A stretch of DNA of 64,000 nucleotides, from assembly GCF_003667825.1 (NCBI RefSeq), contig NZ_CP033043.1:1737001-1801000 (forward strand), written 5' to 3'. Below, piece by piece: positions 49,991 through 58,812 of the stretch. The notes beneath the pieces were generated by a model. The model was not told where the DNA came from and did not search any database. It worked only from the letters and a program-made list of their open reading frames with translations. Origin of the DNA: Metabacillus litoralis. GTDB taxonomy: Bacteria > Bacillota > Bacilli > Bacillales > Bacillaceae. How positions within the stretch are numbered: the stretch's first letter is position 1; the number at the start of each line of letters is the position of its first letter. Made by a program: the position numbers and the translations under genes.

Positions 49991-50545
49991 TTAAATGCCT
50001 TTTATCTCTTCCCATTCTTTTCTTAAAATTCCCATCTTAATTGCATCAAAATATTCACCATTAACCATTCTTGCATCTCTTATTCTCGCTTCTTCTTTCA
50101 TTCCTAATTTATCTGCAACCTTTACCATCCTTGTGTTTCCTGACCAAGTAGACATACCTAATCTATGTATATCAGTAGATGTGAAAAGGTAATCAATCCA
50201 AAGTTCATAGGCTTCTGTACCAAAGCCTCCGTTCCAAAAATTGCTGTCATAAATAACAATCCCTGTTTCAAGCCAGTTTGTGTTTTTATCTACCCAATAA
50301 GCCCCAACATAACCAATAGGTTTTCCTTCGCATATTATAACAAGTGAAGCAGGTATGTCTGGAAAGATTTCCTTTTCCCAATCTTTTTGGTACTCATCTT
50401 TAGTCATTTTATCTTCTGGAATATAAGGTCCGTTCCACTTTTTAGCCTCTTGTTCCTTTTCTTCAAATTTCCAAAAATATAGTTCTTCAATATCCTTATT
50501 TGTTGCCCCTTTTAAAACAACTTTATTTCCTATAATTTCTATCAT
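49991..50545 (-). CDS. GNAT family N-acetyltransferase (RimJ/RimL-like)
   Basis: 184 residues. The order VVLKGATNKDIEELYFW, the PIGYVGAYWVDKNTNWLETG strands, the acetyl-CoA loop NFWNGGFGTEAYELWIDY and RLGMSTWSGNTRMVKVADK fit the RimJ/RimL group that acetylates protein N-termini or small amines. The substrate is unknown. AGGGAGAGTTTTTTAATT precedes the ATG. Confidence 0.88.
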   Translation of the reverse strand: MIEIIGNKVVLKGATNKDIEELYFWKFEEKEQEAKKWNGPYIPEDKMTKDEYQKDWEKEIFPDIPASLVIICEGKPIGYVGAYWVDKNTNWLETGIVIYDSNFWNGGFGTEAYELWIDYLFTSTDIHRLGMSTWSGNTRMVKVADKLGMKEEARIRDARMVNGEYFDAIKMGILRKEWEEIKGI

Positions 50546-50619
50546 AATTAAAAAACTCTCCCTTTGTTCTATCTATGTAATAAACTTATCATAATTTTTC
50601 ATATTGCATTAACCTGACC

Positions 50620-50690
50620 TGTACCTGGTCAAAAAGGTGGCTGCTTGTCAGTCAACGCGATTTGTTTGTAGAAGATCATTATATAAACAA
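50620..50690 (+). repeat. Decayed dispersed repeat copy
   Basis: CTGTACCTGGTCAAAAAGGT, GGCTGCTTGTCAGTCAACGC, GATTTGTTTGTAGAAGATCA. The flank on its right is shared with 43441-43520. Confidence 0.65.
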
Positions 50691-50715
50691 AGCATGTGTT
50701 ATTTTAGCAAAGTAA

Positions 50716-51138
50716 TTATTGATTCCCTGTAACTAGATCAAAAGGAACCTCCTCACCATTACTAAAAGACTTAATATTATCGTACTTTTTATCTGCATTC
50801 ACCTTATATAAGAGTTCATACTTCAAAGACTGGTTTGAATAGTCATCTGTTTTATCTCTGTTATAAAGAATATGTAAAGTATCACCGTTTCCTTCGACAT
50901 CAAAACCGTTAAAAGGAACAGCCTTCTCCCCTTGTTTTACATTTGAAGCATTCAAATAGACATAAATAGTATTTTGTTTATCAAAGTAAAGATATATTCC
51001 GTTTTCATTTTTAACATTGCTAATAAACGTTTTGATGTCTTTATTAACAACATCCTTACTTACTTCAGAGAAGGATAGATCTTCACTACACCCAGATAAA
51101 AAAACTATACATAAAAGAGCTACTAATAACCTTCTCAT
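50716..51138 (-). CDS. Small lipoprotein of unknown function
   Basis: 140 residues with a lipobox signal (MRRLLVALLCIVFLSGC). The mature part is beta-rich and polar (GIYLYFDKQNTIYVYLNASN; SLKYELLYKVNADKKYDNIK). No family is recognised. The start follows GGTGGTGGG; two adjacent ATGs are possible. Its last codons and 3' flank are copied at 43441-43520. Confidence 0.7.
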   Translation of the reverse strand: MRRLLVALLCIVFLSGCSEDLSFSEVSKDVVNKDIKTFISNVKNENGIYLYFDKQNTIYVYLNASNVKQGEKAVPFNGFDVEGNGDTLHILYNRDKTDDYSNQSLKYELLYKVNADKKYDNIKSFSNGEEVPFDLVTGNQ

Positions 51139-51247
51139 CATCCCACCACCCTATTTTTTCCATTTTAACACACAGGCTGTTTTTACATATTATTATTTTT
51201 TTAGGGTACTGCTTCTATTTAAAAGTCTTCTCAATTCTTATGCCAAA

Positions 51248-51314
51248 AATGGCTTTAAACAAAATAAGCACCTTTCTTTATTCTAGAAAGGCGCTACTCT
51301 TGCTGAAGATTATT
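51248..51314 (+). repeat. Dispersed repeat copy
   Basis: ATGGCTTTAAACAAAATAAG, CACCTTTCTTTATTCTAG, AAAGGCGCTACTCTTGCTGA, AGATTATT. It lies 24 bases 3' of the MFS gene. Confidence 0.88.
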
Positions 51315-51337
51315 ACAATGGTTATTGTATTTTCTGC

Positions 51338-52597
51338 TTAAAGACTAATACTTCTATTAGATTCAGCATCAGCTTCAAAAAAATGTTTTTTTGAAGGTAA
51401 TAAGCTAAATAGACACAACGTTATGGATAATACCAACATTACTGAAGCACCAAAAAACACAACTGCCTGAATTGAAGTAATTTGAGCTACAACTCCCATA
51501 ATGCTAGTTGCAGTTATAATTAAAATCGCTTGGATTAAGCTATAAGCACTTCCAATACGCCCCATAACATCAACTGGTATATTGTTCTGATAAAATGTTA
51601 GAAAGCCTGTATTAGCATAAGCGATGAAAAAAGCTAGGATAAAAAACCCCAGTGCTGCAATAATAAATGAACTTGAAGAAGCATAAATCATATATCCAGT
51701 TGACACTAGTACTGAACCTAAACCAATTAAAAATGAGGTTCTTAGTTTTTTAACTGCTAAAGAGTTAATTAATGCTCCAACTAAAATACCTGCCCCAGCA
51801 ATGGTTACTAAAAAACCATACTCACTGTCTGACAAAAATAATACCTCTTTGGCAAAAGCTGCTTCAAGAGAATCTATAGCACTTGCCATAATGACCATTA
51901 CACAACTAAACAAAAAGTAAATCATCATAATGTAACTAGATCCGCGACTAAATTCAACTACAGCATACCAATCCCTTTTAATTATTTCCATCGATAGCTT
52001 ATTATTAGTTGAAGATATAACTGTTTGTTTTTCTATATCAGGCATTAGTAATGTAATCATACCTGAAATAAATAACGGAATTGCATTTGTATAGATTGCA
52101 AAAATTGGAGTTCCAATAAAGAACAATAACCCTGCAACTGCTGGCCCTATTAAAAATGCTCCAGAAGTAACTAGACTATGAAGGGAATTAAATTGTTTTC
52201 TTTGTTCTTGAGGAATTAACTTTGTAATATATGTCATTGAAGTTGGACTAAACATAGAACTCGCCATGCTTATAATAAATACTACTAAATAAATTTGTGA
52301 AATGGATGACATAAAAGGTAATAAAGCTATAAATACAGCTCGAAATATATCAAGAAAAACCATTAGTTTTCGTTTGTTTAATCGATCAATAATACTACCA
52401 GCCCAAAAATTCGTAAATAAAGTAGCCAGTGGTTTAATGATATAAAGTCCTGATACCGCAAGAGGTGAACCAGTCATATCCAAAACGATTAAATTAAGAG
52501 AAATGAAATAAATCCATTCACCCAAATTCGAGACCCCAATTCCAAGCAATAGGATTGAGGGATATTTCCAAGACGCAATTTTCCCCTTCAAAACCAT
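51338..52597 (-). CDS. MFS exporter (MefA/enterobactin-exporter-like)
   Basis: About 419 residues with 12 helices of the major facilitator superfamily. The early block WIYFISLNLIVLDMTGSPLA, VSGLYIIKPLATLFTNFWAG, SIIDRLNKRKLMVFLDIFRA, containing the DRxxRR-type loop, fits the macrolide/siderophore exporter group. It pumps small hydrophobic compounds out by proton antiport. I prefer ATG 52597 with GGAG upstream. Its leader contains a T-box, so expression should rise when a specific tRNA is uncharged. Confidence 0.85.
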   Translation of the reverse strand: MVLKGKIASWKYPSILLLGIGVSNLGEWIYFISLNLIVLDMTGSPLAVSGLYIIKPLATLFTNFWAGSIIDRLNKRKLMVFLDIFRAVFIALLPFMSSISQIYLVVFIISMASSMFSPTSMTYITKLIPQEQRKQFNSLHSLVTSGAFLIGPAVAGLLFFIGTPIFAIYTNAIPLFISGMITLLMPDIEKQTVISSTNNKLSMEIIKRDWYAVVEFSRGSSYIMMIYFLFSCVMVIMASAIDSLEAAFAKEVLFLSDSEYGFLVTIAGAGILVGALINSLAVKKLRTSFLIGLGSVLVSTGYMIYASSSSFIIAALGFFILAFFIAYANTGFLTFYQNNIPVDVMGRIGSAYSLIQAILIITATSIMGVVAQITSIQAVVFFGASVMLVLSITLCLFSLLPSKKHFFEADAESNRSISL

Positions 52598-52696
52598 TCC
52601 TACCACTCTCCTTTCTAACACAAAAACTAAAGAATCCTATCTACAAAATACAAATATTTACCTTTTCCGTATATAAATAACCCAGGAACAATACAA

Positions 52697-52985
52697 AAAA
52701 ATCCCACCCCCAAGATCAATGTCTTGGGGACGAGATTTAATAATCGTGGTGCCACCTCAGTTTATTAATATGTCACCATATTAATCTTATCAGGTACAAA
52801 AAACTATTACCTTAGCTCTATAACGGGAGCTCCCGTCACACTATCCCCTAAAAGGTTCCAATATGATACTCAGAGGCTTGATTCAATAACCCCCCTTACT
52901 CCATTCCACCAAACGGAGCTCTTTAGAAAGAATGAATCTTATCTACTCTTCTCTTCATCGCATTTGTTATTAAAACTATATTACC
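52697..52985 (-). promoter_or_regulatory. T-box riboswitch leader
   Basis: On the minus strand the conserved T-box (CTGAGGTGGCACCACG, near 52744-52760) is followed by a terminator (CCCCAAGACATTGATCTTGG then GGGTGGGATTTTTTT, 52694-52735). Upstream lies stem I with an AGTAGA internal loop, the AG-rich distal loops (AGAGCTCCGT; GGTGGAATGGAG) and the specifier region TTGAATCAAGCCTCTGAG. The specifier may be UCA (Ser) or CAA (Gln), depending on loop alignment. It controls the MFS gene downstream. Confidence 0.9.
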
Positions 52986-53051
52986 ATGACATTAACATAA
53001 TATGTAAATATAAAATTGGTGACATGAGCTTCTTCCACAATATGGTCTTTC

Positions 53052-53116
53052 ACATAAAAAAGACACGAATGTTACACATTCGCGATTTGATTGCCTCCTT
53101 GTTGAAGGAATGCACT
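53052..53116 (+). repeat. Decayed dispersed repeat copy
   Basis: AAAAAAGACACGAATGTTAC, ACATTCGCGATTTGATTGCC, TCCTTGTTGAAGGAATG. The inner CGAATGTTACACATTCG is a small palindrome. It lies about 95 bases 3' of the DUF3934 gene. Confidence 0.6.
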
Positions 53117-53212
53117 CCATTAGTTGAATAATAATTCTTTAATTGGTAGCTGGAATCTCAACTATTTCATCCATTAGTTCATTTAGAAATGATAGTTATT
53201 TAGCAACAGTCA

Positions 53213-53392
53213 CTATTTTTCGGAGGTATCACCAGTATTATTGCTAGTTGTCTTTGTACCATCGCGATTTTTAACACCTTTACTTTTGTAGGGTTTGGCA
53301 CTTTTTGTCTTATTTGCACTAGCTTGCCAACGATTCCAACCTTTCTTACCTGTTCCTCTGCCTGTTCCGCCTTTACCCTTAGCTTTACTCAT
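53213..53392 (-). CDS. DUF3934 small basic protein
   Basis: 59 residues, strongly basic and Gly-rich (MSKAKGKGGTGRGTGKKGWN, RWQASANKTKSAKPYKSKGV). The motif GTGKKGWNRWQASANK is the DUF3934 signature as I remember it. The charge suggests nucleic acid or ribosome association, but function is unknown. ATG 53392 follows GGAG by eight bases. Confidence 0.7.
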   Translation of the reverse strand: MSKAKGKGGTGRGTGKKGWNRWQASANKTKSAKPYKSKGVKNRDGTKTTSNNTGDTSEK

Positions 53393-53642
53393 AGAATCAA
53401 CTCCATTATTCTTGTACGTTAAGGTACCTATTGGTTAATCTTATCCATTTTACTTTGGTATAAAACCCAAACATAATGAAATATAAGCATATAATAGTCA
53501 GATATTGTTTTAAACAATAAAAATTCTAAAAGTCGATGTAAACTCTATTTTTTTCTAACCTGGTTAGTTTAATACCGTACTTGAAAAATGAACCGTTTAC
53601 TTGAATAAGCTAAAAAGCGGTCAAGAACTGACCGCCTTTTAC

Positions 53643-54035
53643 TTATACATTAACTTTATAATTCAGGGCTAACTCATCTCCAGGTAATCCCCTTATTCCC
53701 CAGTTATGTTTTGGTGTTTCAAAAATTGTGATCTCAACATCTTTAGGAGATATACTCAATTCACTATTTATACGTTCGAATAGTAGCTTTAGTAATTGTT
53801 TCTTAGCTACTACTACCGATCGACCTTCAAACATACTAACCTCAATTACGGTATATGCTTCAGTTCTCCCGCTTGCAAAATAAAAATCTTCAATGTCCAT
53901 AGGGAAAAATCGATGAAATTTCTTATCTGAAGGAAATTCAAGTACTTCCACCATACACGAATGAATAACATTCGATAATGTTTCCTTAATTGGATTTAAC
54001 CTGTCCTTAACCCCATAAATTTTAATTTGTCCCAT
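53643..54035 (-). CDS. Tautomerase-family protein lacking the N-terminal proline
   Basis: 130 residues with the tautomerase fold: GQIKIYGVKDRLNPIKETLS, NVIHSCMVEVLEFPSDKKFH, RFFPMDIEDF, FEGRSVVVAKKQLLKLLFER and GIRGLPGDEL. Tautomerases use Pro1 as base; here the residue after Met is Gly, so classical chemistry is doubtful unless another start is used. The ATG at 54035 follows AAAGGTGAG. Role unknown. Confidence 0.75.
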   Translation of the reverse strand: MGQIKIYGVKDRLNPIKETLSNVIHSCMVEVLEFPSDKKFHRFFPMDIEDFYFASGRTEAYTVIEVSMFEGRSVVVAKKQLLKLLFERINSELSISPKDVEITIFETPKHNWGIRGLPGDELALNYKVNV

Positions 54036-54195
54036 TCTCATCTCACCTTTCTCTTCTCAACTCAACTAAACTCGGCTAACATTATAAAAATATTCTATAA
54101 AGAAATAAGAAATCCTTCTTCAGTATTCTGCCTCTTAATATATTTTTTCAAAACTCTTCCTATTTTTTTAGTAATTATCTACCCATATTATTAAA

Positions 54196-54248
54196 CAATT
54201 TGGCCTTAATGAAAAAAAGCACAAATTACTGTGCTCTTTTTCGTTAAA
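54196..54248 (+). repeat. Dispersed repeat, short-loop variant
   Basis: TTTGGCCTTAATGAAAAAAA, GCACAAATTACTGTGCTCTT, TTTCG. Matches the copy at 1289-1335. The surrounding spacer (54042-54450) shows no gene. Confidence 0.7.
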
Positions 54249-54450
54249 TATCTTTTTGAAAGTATTTGATTATTGAGCTGATGCCTTAACTTTCCACTTA
54301 ACTGAGCATAAACCCTGGTTGTTTCACTTTTTCATGTCCTAGTAGACTTTGTATAGCACCTTTCCATTGACAATTTATCTATTTGTCGTAATCTAATATC
54401 CACTTATTGTATTTATTATAAATGTCCCGCTTCACTCTATAATCTAACAA

Positions 54451-54879
54451 CTATACTAAAATTAATTCAAATATTAGAGAACTTACTAATAACCAAATTA
54501 CTTCTATGCTTATAAAAGAATCTAACACACTACATTGTTTAATCTCAGCTATATTTTTTGCAACTTGTAAATTGATTGGCACAAAAAACAGAGAAAACAA
54601 AAAACCTCCTGAAAGTGCGATACAAAGATGGATAATCATCAAGTTAGAGGTGAATTCTGCCACTGTACTCCCAATTATAAAAAAAGGAACGCCAGCCCAT
54701 ATAAAAAATGTTAACGGTAACAAAAATGAGGCCACAATGACTAACATAAAGTTTTTTTTAAGCACTTTAGAATAGTTATAGAGATATAAGCTCATCATTA
54801 TTCCCCCTGAAACTATAATGATATTACTTACTTTAATCAAAAAAACAGCAATTTCATAATTGCTTCCTAATTTTAACAT
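54451..54879 (-). CDS. Four-helix membrane protein of unknown function
   Basis: Up to 142 residues. Helices lie near VFLIKVSNIIIVSGGIMMSL, FMLVIVASFLLPLTFFIWAG, LMIIHLCIALSGGFLFSLFF and IEVIWLLVSSLIFELILV. Two starts are possible: ATG 54879, which keeps a full first helix but lacks a ribosome binding site, and ATG 54798, directly after GGGGGAATA. The first helix looks genuine, so I keep the longer frame. No family is recognised. Confidence 0.55.
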   Translation of the reverse strand: MLKLGSNYEIAVFLIKVSNIIIVSGGIMMSLYLYNYSKVLKKNFMLVIVASFLLPLTFFIWAGVPFFIIGSTVAEFTSNLMIIHLCIALSGGFLFSLFFVPINLQVAKNIAEIKQCSVLDSFISIEVIWLLVSSLIFELILV

Positions 54880-54902
54880 GAATTACATCATTGTTTGTCA
54901 AT

Positions 54903-54972
54903 AATATCGCCCTTAAAAAATGGTAAAGAGCGCAAATCCTTACCTGAGGAATGGCGCTTTCTATTTTGAGTT
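54903..54972 (+). repeat. Dispersed repeat copy
   Basis: CGCCCTTAAAAAATGGTAAA, GAGCGCAAATCCTTACCTGA, GGAATGGCGCTTTCTATTTT. It is 14 bases 3' of the gene at 54986. Confidence 0.75.
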
Positions 54973-54985
54973 ATTCATATTAAAA

Positions 54986-55279
54986 TTAAGCTAACAGTTG
55001 AGAGATATTTATAAGCCAAGTCATTATACGAACAACTTGAAATGGTTCAAACCAAGTTATTAATAATAAAATTATAAAAAATGAGGCGAGTGATATGAAC
55101 TTTATTTTCCCATTTTCCTTTTTCGTAATAGCAATAAAGCTAAGGATAACTCCTATTAATAAAAAGATACCCCCTATAAGTGCAATTGGTTCAAAATAAC
55201 CATCTAATAGCAAGTTTAAGCCAAAAGATAATAAACTTAAAAAGATAAAAATTATTGACCATCTACTAAATAGTTTCAT
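54986..55279 (-). CDS. Small three-helix membrane protein
   Basis: 97 residues: SIIFIFLSLLSFGLNLLLDG, PIALIGGIFLLIGVILSFIA and FISLASFFIILLLITWF form three helices, with a positively charged turn (ITKKENGKIK). No family is recognised. AGTAGGGGTATA precedes the ATG. Confidence 0.65.
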   Translation of the reverse strand: MKLFSRWSIIFIFLSLLSFGLNLLLDGYFEPIALIGGIFLLIGVILSFIAITKKENGKIKFISLASFFIILLLITWFEPFQVVRIMTWLINISQLLA

Positions 55280-55397
55280 TATACCCCTACTTAAATTGAT
55301 TTTAACTTCCTCTATATCTGCCCATTTGTTTAATTCTATTTCTTCATAAGCTCATAATCATTTTAACATAAATATCCATTTATAATATTCAACAACT

Positions 55398-55468
55398 TGT
55401 TCTTTAACACGATAAAGAACCCACATCCTTATTCAAGAATAGTGCTTCGTTTGCTTAAGATCAATGTC
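55398..55468 (+). repeat. Dispersed repeat copy beside a plus-strand gene
   Basis: TGTTCTTTAACACGATAAAG, AACCCACATCCTTATTCAAG, AATAGTGCTTCGTTTGCTTA, AGATCAAT. It sits 5' of the WYL gene in the usual left-to-right orientation. Confidence 0.8.
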
Positions 55469-55575
55469 AAAATATATCTTTTAACCTATGAAATAATGAG
55501 ATAATAGACAAAATTAATTTTGATTTTTATTAGTTGGCTAAATAGAAAATAAATTTCATATAGAGGTGGAATTAT

Positions 55576-56538
55576 ATGCCTAAAATTGACAATATGTTAG
55601 CAATTCTGTGGATGCTTCGTTCAGGTGAAAAAATTACTGCACAACAAATTTCAGAAAGGTTAGAAATTAATATAAGGACTGTATATCGTTATATTGATAC
55701 AATTTCAACAAGTGGCGTACCTATAATTTCAGAACCAGGACATAACGGTGGATACACTTTATTAAACAATTTTATTGAGGCTCCTCTTTTTTTTGATTTT
55801 GAGGAGCAAACTTCACTATTTCACGCTGCTGTTTTTGCAGAAGAAGCCGGATATTACGGAGGTGAAGCACTAAATAGGGCCATTTCAAAACTAAGTAAAT
55901 ACTCAAATCAAGAGCAAAAATCAAAGATAAACCAACATTTAACTAGTCTTGAAGTAATAAGTCGATTAAGTTCACTCTCTATGGAACCTCTTTTGAAGGA
56001 GTTGGAGCAGGCCGTAGCTGACGGGTACTCAGTAAAAATTCTTTACCATAAAAGTGGCGAAAAGCAATTAAATGATAGATTGGTCGATCCGTACAGAATT
56101 ATCTATTGGAATAATAAGTGGTATGTGATTGGATTTTGTCGTCTTAGGAATGATATCCGTAGTTTTAGAGTAGATCGAATTGAAAGTCTAATGCTGACTG
56201 AAAATAAGTTTAACCAGCCAGAAAATTTTTCAGCACGTGACTTTTTTATGAAAAACCTCCTTCCAACTATAGAAGATAAGGAAGGGATTACTTCTTTAGT
56301 TATTAATGGAAATGAAAGTACACTTAATGATGTTTCCCAACATTGGTTTTTAGGACATTATTTACAAGAACGGACTTCAAATCAAGCAGTTTTTCTTCTT
56401 GAAAAAGATATGATACATACATATGTACCTTATTTACTTTTACCGTACAATAAATCTATTAAAGTTATTGAGCCAATAAGTCTTAAGAAAAGACTTATTG
56501 AAATTCTGTCGGAATTAATAAAATTTCATCAAGTATGA
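55576..56538 (+). CDS. WYL-domain transcriptional regulator (YafY type)
   Basis: 320 residues. An N-terminal winged helix (MLAILWMLRSGEKITAQQIS; RLEINIRTVYRYIDTISTSG) is followed by a WYL domain with the signature VDPYRIIYWNNKWYVIGFCR and the YRIFRV-like SFRVDRIESLMLTE. WYL domains sense nucleic acid fragments or nucleotides. The GAGGTGGAATTAT ribosome binding site is strong. It probably controls the DJ-1/PfpI gene that follows, though a terminator separates them. Confidence 0.9.
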   Translation: MPKIDNMLAILWMLRSGEKITAQQISERLEINIRTVYRYIDTISTSGVPIISEPGHNGGYTLLNNFIEAPLFFDFEEQTSLFHAAVFAEEAGYYGGEALNRAISKLSKYSNQEQKSKINQHLTSLEVISRLSSLSMEPLLKELEQAVADGYSVKILYHKSGEKQLNDRLVDPYRIIYWNNKWYVIGFCRLRNDIRSFRVDRIESLMLTENKFNQPENFSARDFFMKNLLPTIEDKEGITSLVINGNESTLNDVSQHWFLGHYLQERTSNQAVFLLEKDMIHTYVPYLLLPYNKSIKVIEPISLKKRLIEILSELIKFHQV

Positions 56539-56539
56539 T

Positions 56540-56578
56540 AACTTCCCTGACGTTAACTGTCAGGGAAGTTTTATTATA
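56540..56578 (+). terminator. Rho-independent terminator; also holds a TATAAT
   Basis: AACTTCCCTGAC, GTTAACT, GTCAGGGAAGTT form a 12-pair stem followed by TTATTATAAT. The TATAAT (56573-56578) could be the -10 of the next gene. Confidence 0.9.
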
Positions 56579-56612
56579 ATAGCTATATCAATTGTGATTG
56601 GAGTGTTATTGA

Positions 56613-57245
56613 ATGCAAACAAAGAAAGTTTTTCTATATGTATTTAATACAATGTCGGACTGGGAATATGGATATTTAATTGCTGAACTAAACTCAGGAA
56701 GATATTTCAAAAAAGATCTAGCACCTTTAAAAGTAGTTACAGTAGGAGCTAATAAAGAAATGATTACTACTATGGGAGGACTGAGCATAAAACCAGATAT
56801 TTCCCTTGATGAATGTACTCTTAAGAGTAAGGATCTTTTAATTTTACCAGGAGGGACTACTTGGAATGAAGAAGTTCATCAACCTATATTGGAAATAATC
56901 GGCGAAGCCTTAAAGCTTGGCACTATTGTTGCTGCAATTTGTGGTGCAACTGAAGCCCTTGCGAATATGGGATACTTAGATACTAGAAAGCATACAAGTA
57001 ATAATTTAGAATACACTAAAATGGTATGTCCTAACTATAAAGGAGAAAAGTTTTATGAGGTGGGATCTGCGGTAACTGACACGAATTTAGTTACTGCATC
57101 AGGAATAGCTCCTCTGGAATTTGCGATGGAAGTACTGAAAAAATTAGATGTATTTGCACCAGATACATTACATTCATGGTATAACCTAAATAAGACTCAT
57201 AAACCTGAATACTTCTTCCAGTTAATGAATTCAATAAATAAATGA
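56613..57245 (+). CDS. DJ-1/PfpI family protein (type 1 glutamine amidotransferase-like)
   Basis: 210 residues. The core has KDLLILPGGTTWNEEVHQ with the conserved Gly-Gly, and the nucleophile elbow VAAICGATEALANMGYL with Cys near 110, as in YdeA/PfpI-type proteins. The C-terminal half (LVTASGIAPLEFAMEVLKKL) is typical. Members act as glyoxalases, deglycases or chaperones; the exact role is unknown. GGAG precedes the ATG by nine bases. Confidence 0.85.
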   Translation: MQTKKVFLYVFNTMSDWEYGYLIAELNSGRYFKKDLAPLKVVTVGANKEMITTMGGLSIKPDISLDECTLKSKDLLILPGGTTWNEEVHQPILEIIGEALKLGTIVAAICGATEALANMGYLDTRKHTSNNLEYTKMVCPNYKGEKFYEVGSAVTDTNLVTASGIAPLEFAMEVLKKLDVFAPDTLHSWYNLNKTHKPEYFFQLMNSINK

Positions 57246-57305
57246 GCTAAAAAATCAACTTAGCAGTTTTATATTAGTTCAAATAAAAATAATGAAGTAA
57301 CTGAA

Positions 57306-57354
57306 AAGCTCACTTTCTCTATTTTGTTTTGCAGAGAAGTTGGGCTTTTTAATT
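57306..57354 (+). terminator. Terminator after the DJ-1/PfpI gene
   Basis: AAAGCTCACTTTCTCT and AGAGAAGTTGGGCTTT pair with wobble pairs around a 12-base loop, then TTTAATTTG. Confidence 0.75.
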
Positions 57355-57367
57355 TGCGCTTTTTCCT

Positions 57368-57645
57368 GACGCTACCCCCTAAAGTGAAAAATGAGCGCTT
57401 ATCCTTGTTCTAGGATGTCGCTTTGTAAAAGTTGTAGCTCTTACCATTATAATTACCTACATTAATGGAATCTGAATCAGTTATTTTTCATTTCCTCTTA
57501 AATTCTGTGATACTTAATATCTTTGCTTTCAATATTTAAAAGGCACATCTCAGCATGAAATGCACCTCTACTTTTGAAGATCACTAATTATTAGATTTTT
57601 AGCTTCTATCATAATCGCGCTTTTGTTGAATAAGAGGATTAAATG
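57368..57645 (+). repeat. Cluster of three decayed dispersed repeats
   Basis: Copies near 57379-57432 (AATGAGCGCTTATCCTTGTT, CTAGGATGTCGCTTTG), 57536-57588 (AAAAGGCACATCTCAGCATG, CTCTACTTTTGAAGATCAC) and 57616-57642 (AATCGCGCTTTTGTTGAATA). No gene lies in 57246-57806, so this is where several units have decayed, leaving only their sites. Confidence 0.65.
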
Positions 57646-57806
57646 TTTATTACGAAAATTAAAATGTTTTACACCATTATTTAGAATTATATTTTAAAAT
57701 TAATGGAAGAATTGTTTCTTATTTATACCATAGCAAAAGAAGGATTGCCTGAAGTAATGATATCTGTAAATATGTTCGATGTTGATTCAAAGCACATTTG
57801 TTTTAC

Positions 57807-58475
57807 TTACATTTGTTTAGAATATATATTGCTTTTATTATTGAAGTATAGAATTATCCTATTTAAAGAGATCAATAAAAAACCCAGAATTAGATAAACA
57901 AATAAAAAAGCGGTAATGAATAATGCGACATTAGAATAACTGCCAACGCCTACTGGAATTTCTCCATTAGGATTTAAAAAGAAGTAAGGATAAAACCCAT
58001 CAAACAAGCCTCTCAACAATGAAACGGCAGTATAAAGTAAAGGATAAAACATCCAATAAAAGATGAATTTCAAGCTGTATTTTTTCTTAATTTCAAAAAC
58101 TATCCAATTAATAAAGACGAGTATCGGAATTAAGTAATGAAGAGTAAAGTTAGTGATAATCCGAATTCCAACATATTCCCCACCACTAGCGAGAAGGAAG
58201 TGATAGGTAAAAATAACAACGAACATATAAATGATTGAACAGTTCTTTAAAAAATCGAGAAAGGGTATTTCGTTTTTTTTTGATAAAATAGCTAAACTGC
58301 TGAGTAAGAATGTTATGGAAACGATAAGATTAGTATGAATAGTGAGTTTTGTCGTAGAAATCAAAGAATCAGGAGAATAAACGATATGCAATACAACGCT
58401 AATGAAGCCTATGAATGAGATTAAGCTATGAAATACTAACTTTAATTTGAGCATTATTTCATCTACATTCAACAA
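57807..58475 (-). CDS. Pr6Pr family membrane protein
   Basis: 222 residues with six membrane helices. The segment FTLHYLIPILVFINWIVFE, FIFYWMFYPLLYTAVSLLRG and GFYPYFFLNPNGEIPVGVGS carries the conserved H..P, W..YP, L.RG and YP.FL features of Pr6Pr/FAR-17a-like proteins. Function is unknown in bacteria; human relatives hydrolyse fatty acid esters. AAGGAGTAGGTCAATTTG precedes the start. Confidence 0.75.
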   Translation of the reverse strand: MLNVDEIMLKLKLVFHSLISFIGFISVVLHIVYSPDSLISTTKLTIHTNLIVSITFLLSSLAILSKKNEIPFLDFLKNCSIIYMFVVIFTYHFLLASGGEYVGIRIITNFTLHYLIPILVFINWIVFEIKKKYSLKFIFYWMFYPLLYTAVSLLRGLFDGFYPYFFLNPNGEIPVGVGSYSNVALFITAFLFVYLILGFLLISLNRIILYFNNKSNIYSKQM

Positions 58476-58812
58476 ATTGACCTACTCCTTTTATTAAAAT
58501 TGATAAATAGGGCAATACCAAATTCTTCCTTGAGCCATAATTAAGCGATCCAACCAAATTTCAAAATTTATCTTTAAAGGAAGCGCATCTTCAAAACTCT
58601 TTCCATAAATTTATAAAGGTTTGCAGGTGTTTGTAACGGAAGATAATAATAAATTCACTCTAGAGTGTTGTTTGCCCAAAAAATGACCCAACAAAAGTAT
58701 GATAAGTAAATGATCTATAAGTTTTTACAAATAAAGAACATAGTTAAATAATATTGGACATATAATTCTCATTAATTATTATAGATATATATAATATAAT
58801 TAAGGAGATTTT

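Noticed and set aside
52697..52985. tRNA or rRNA fragment
   Set aside because: The GC-rich block is fully explained as a T-box leader with terminator and stem I; no cloverleaf can be drawn.
54486..54798. Restricting the 54451 gene to the shorter start only
   Set aside because: The stronger ribosome binding site supports it, but the upstream part encodes a convincing first helix, so both starts were kept open.
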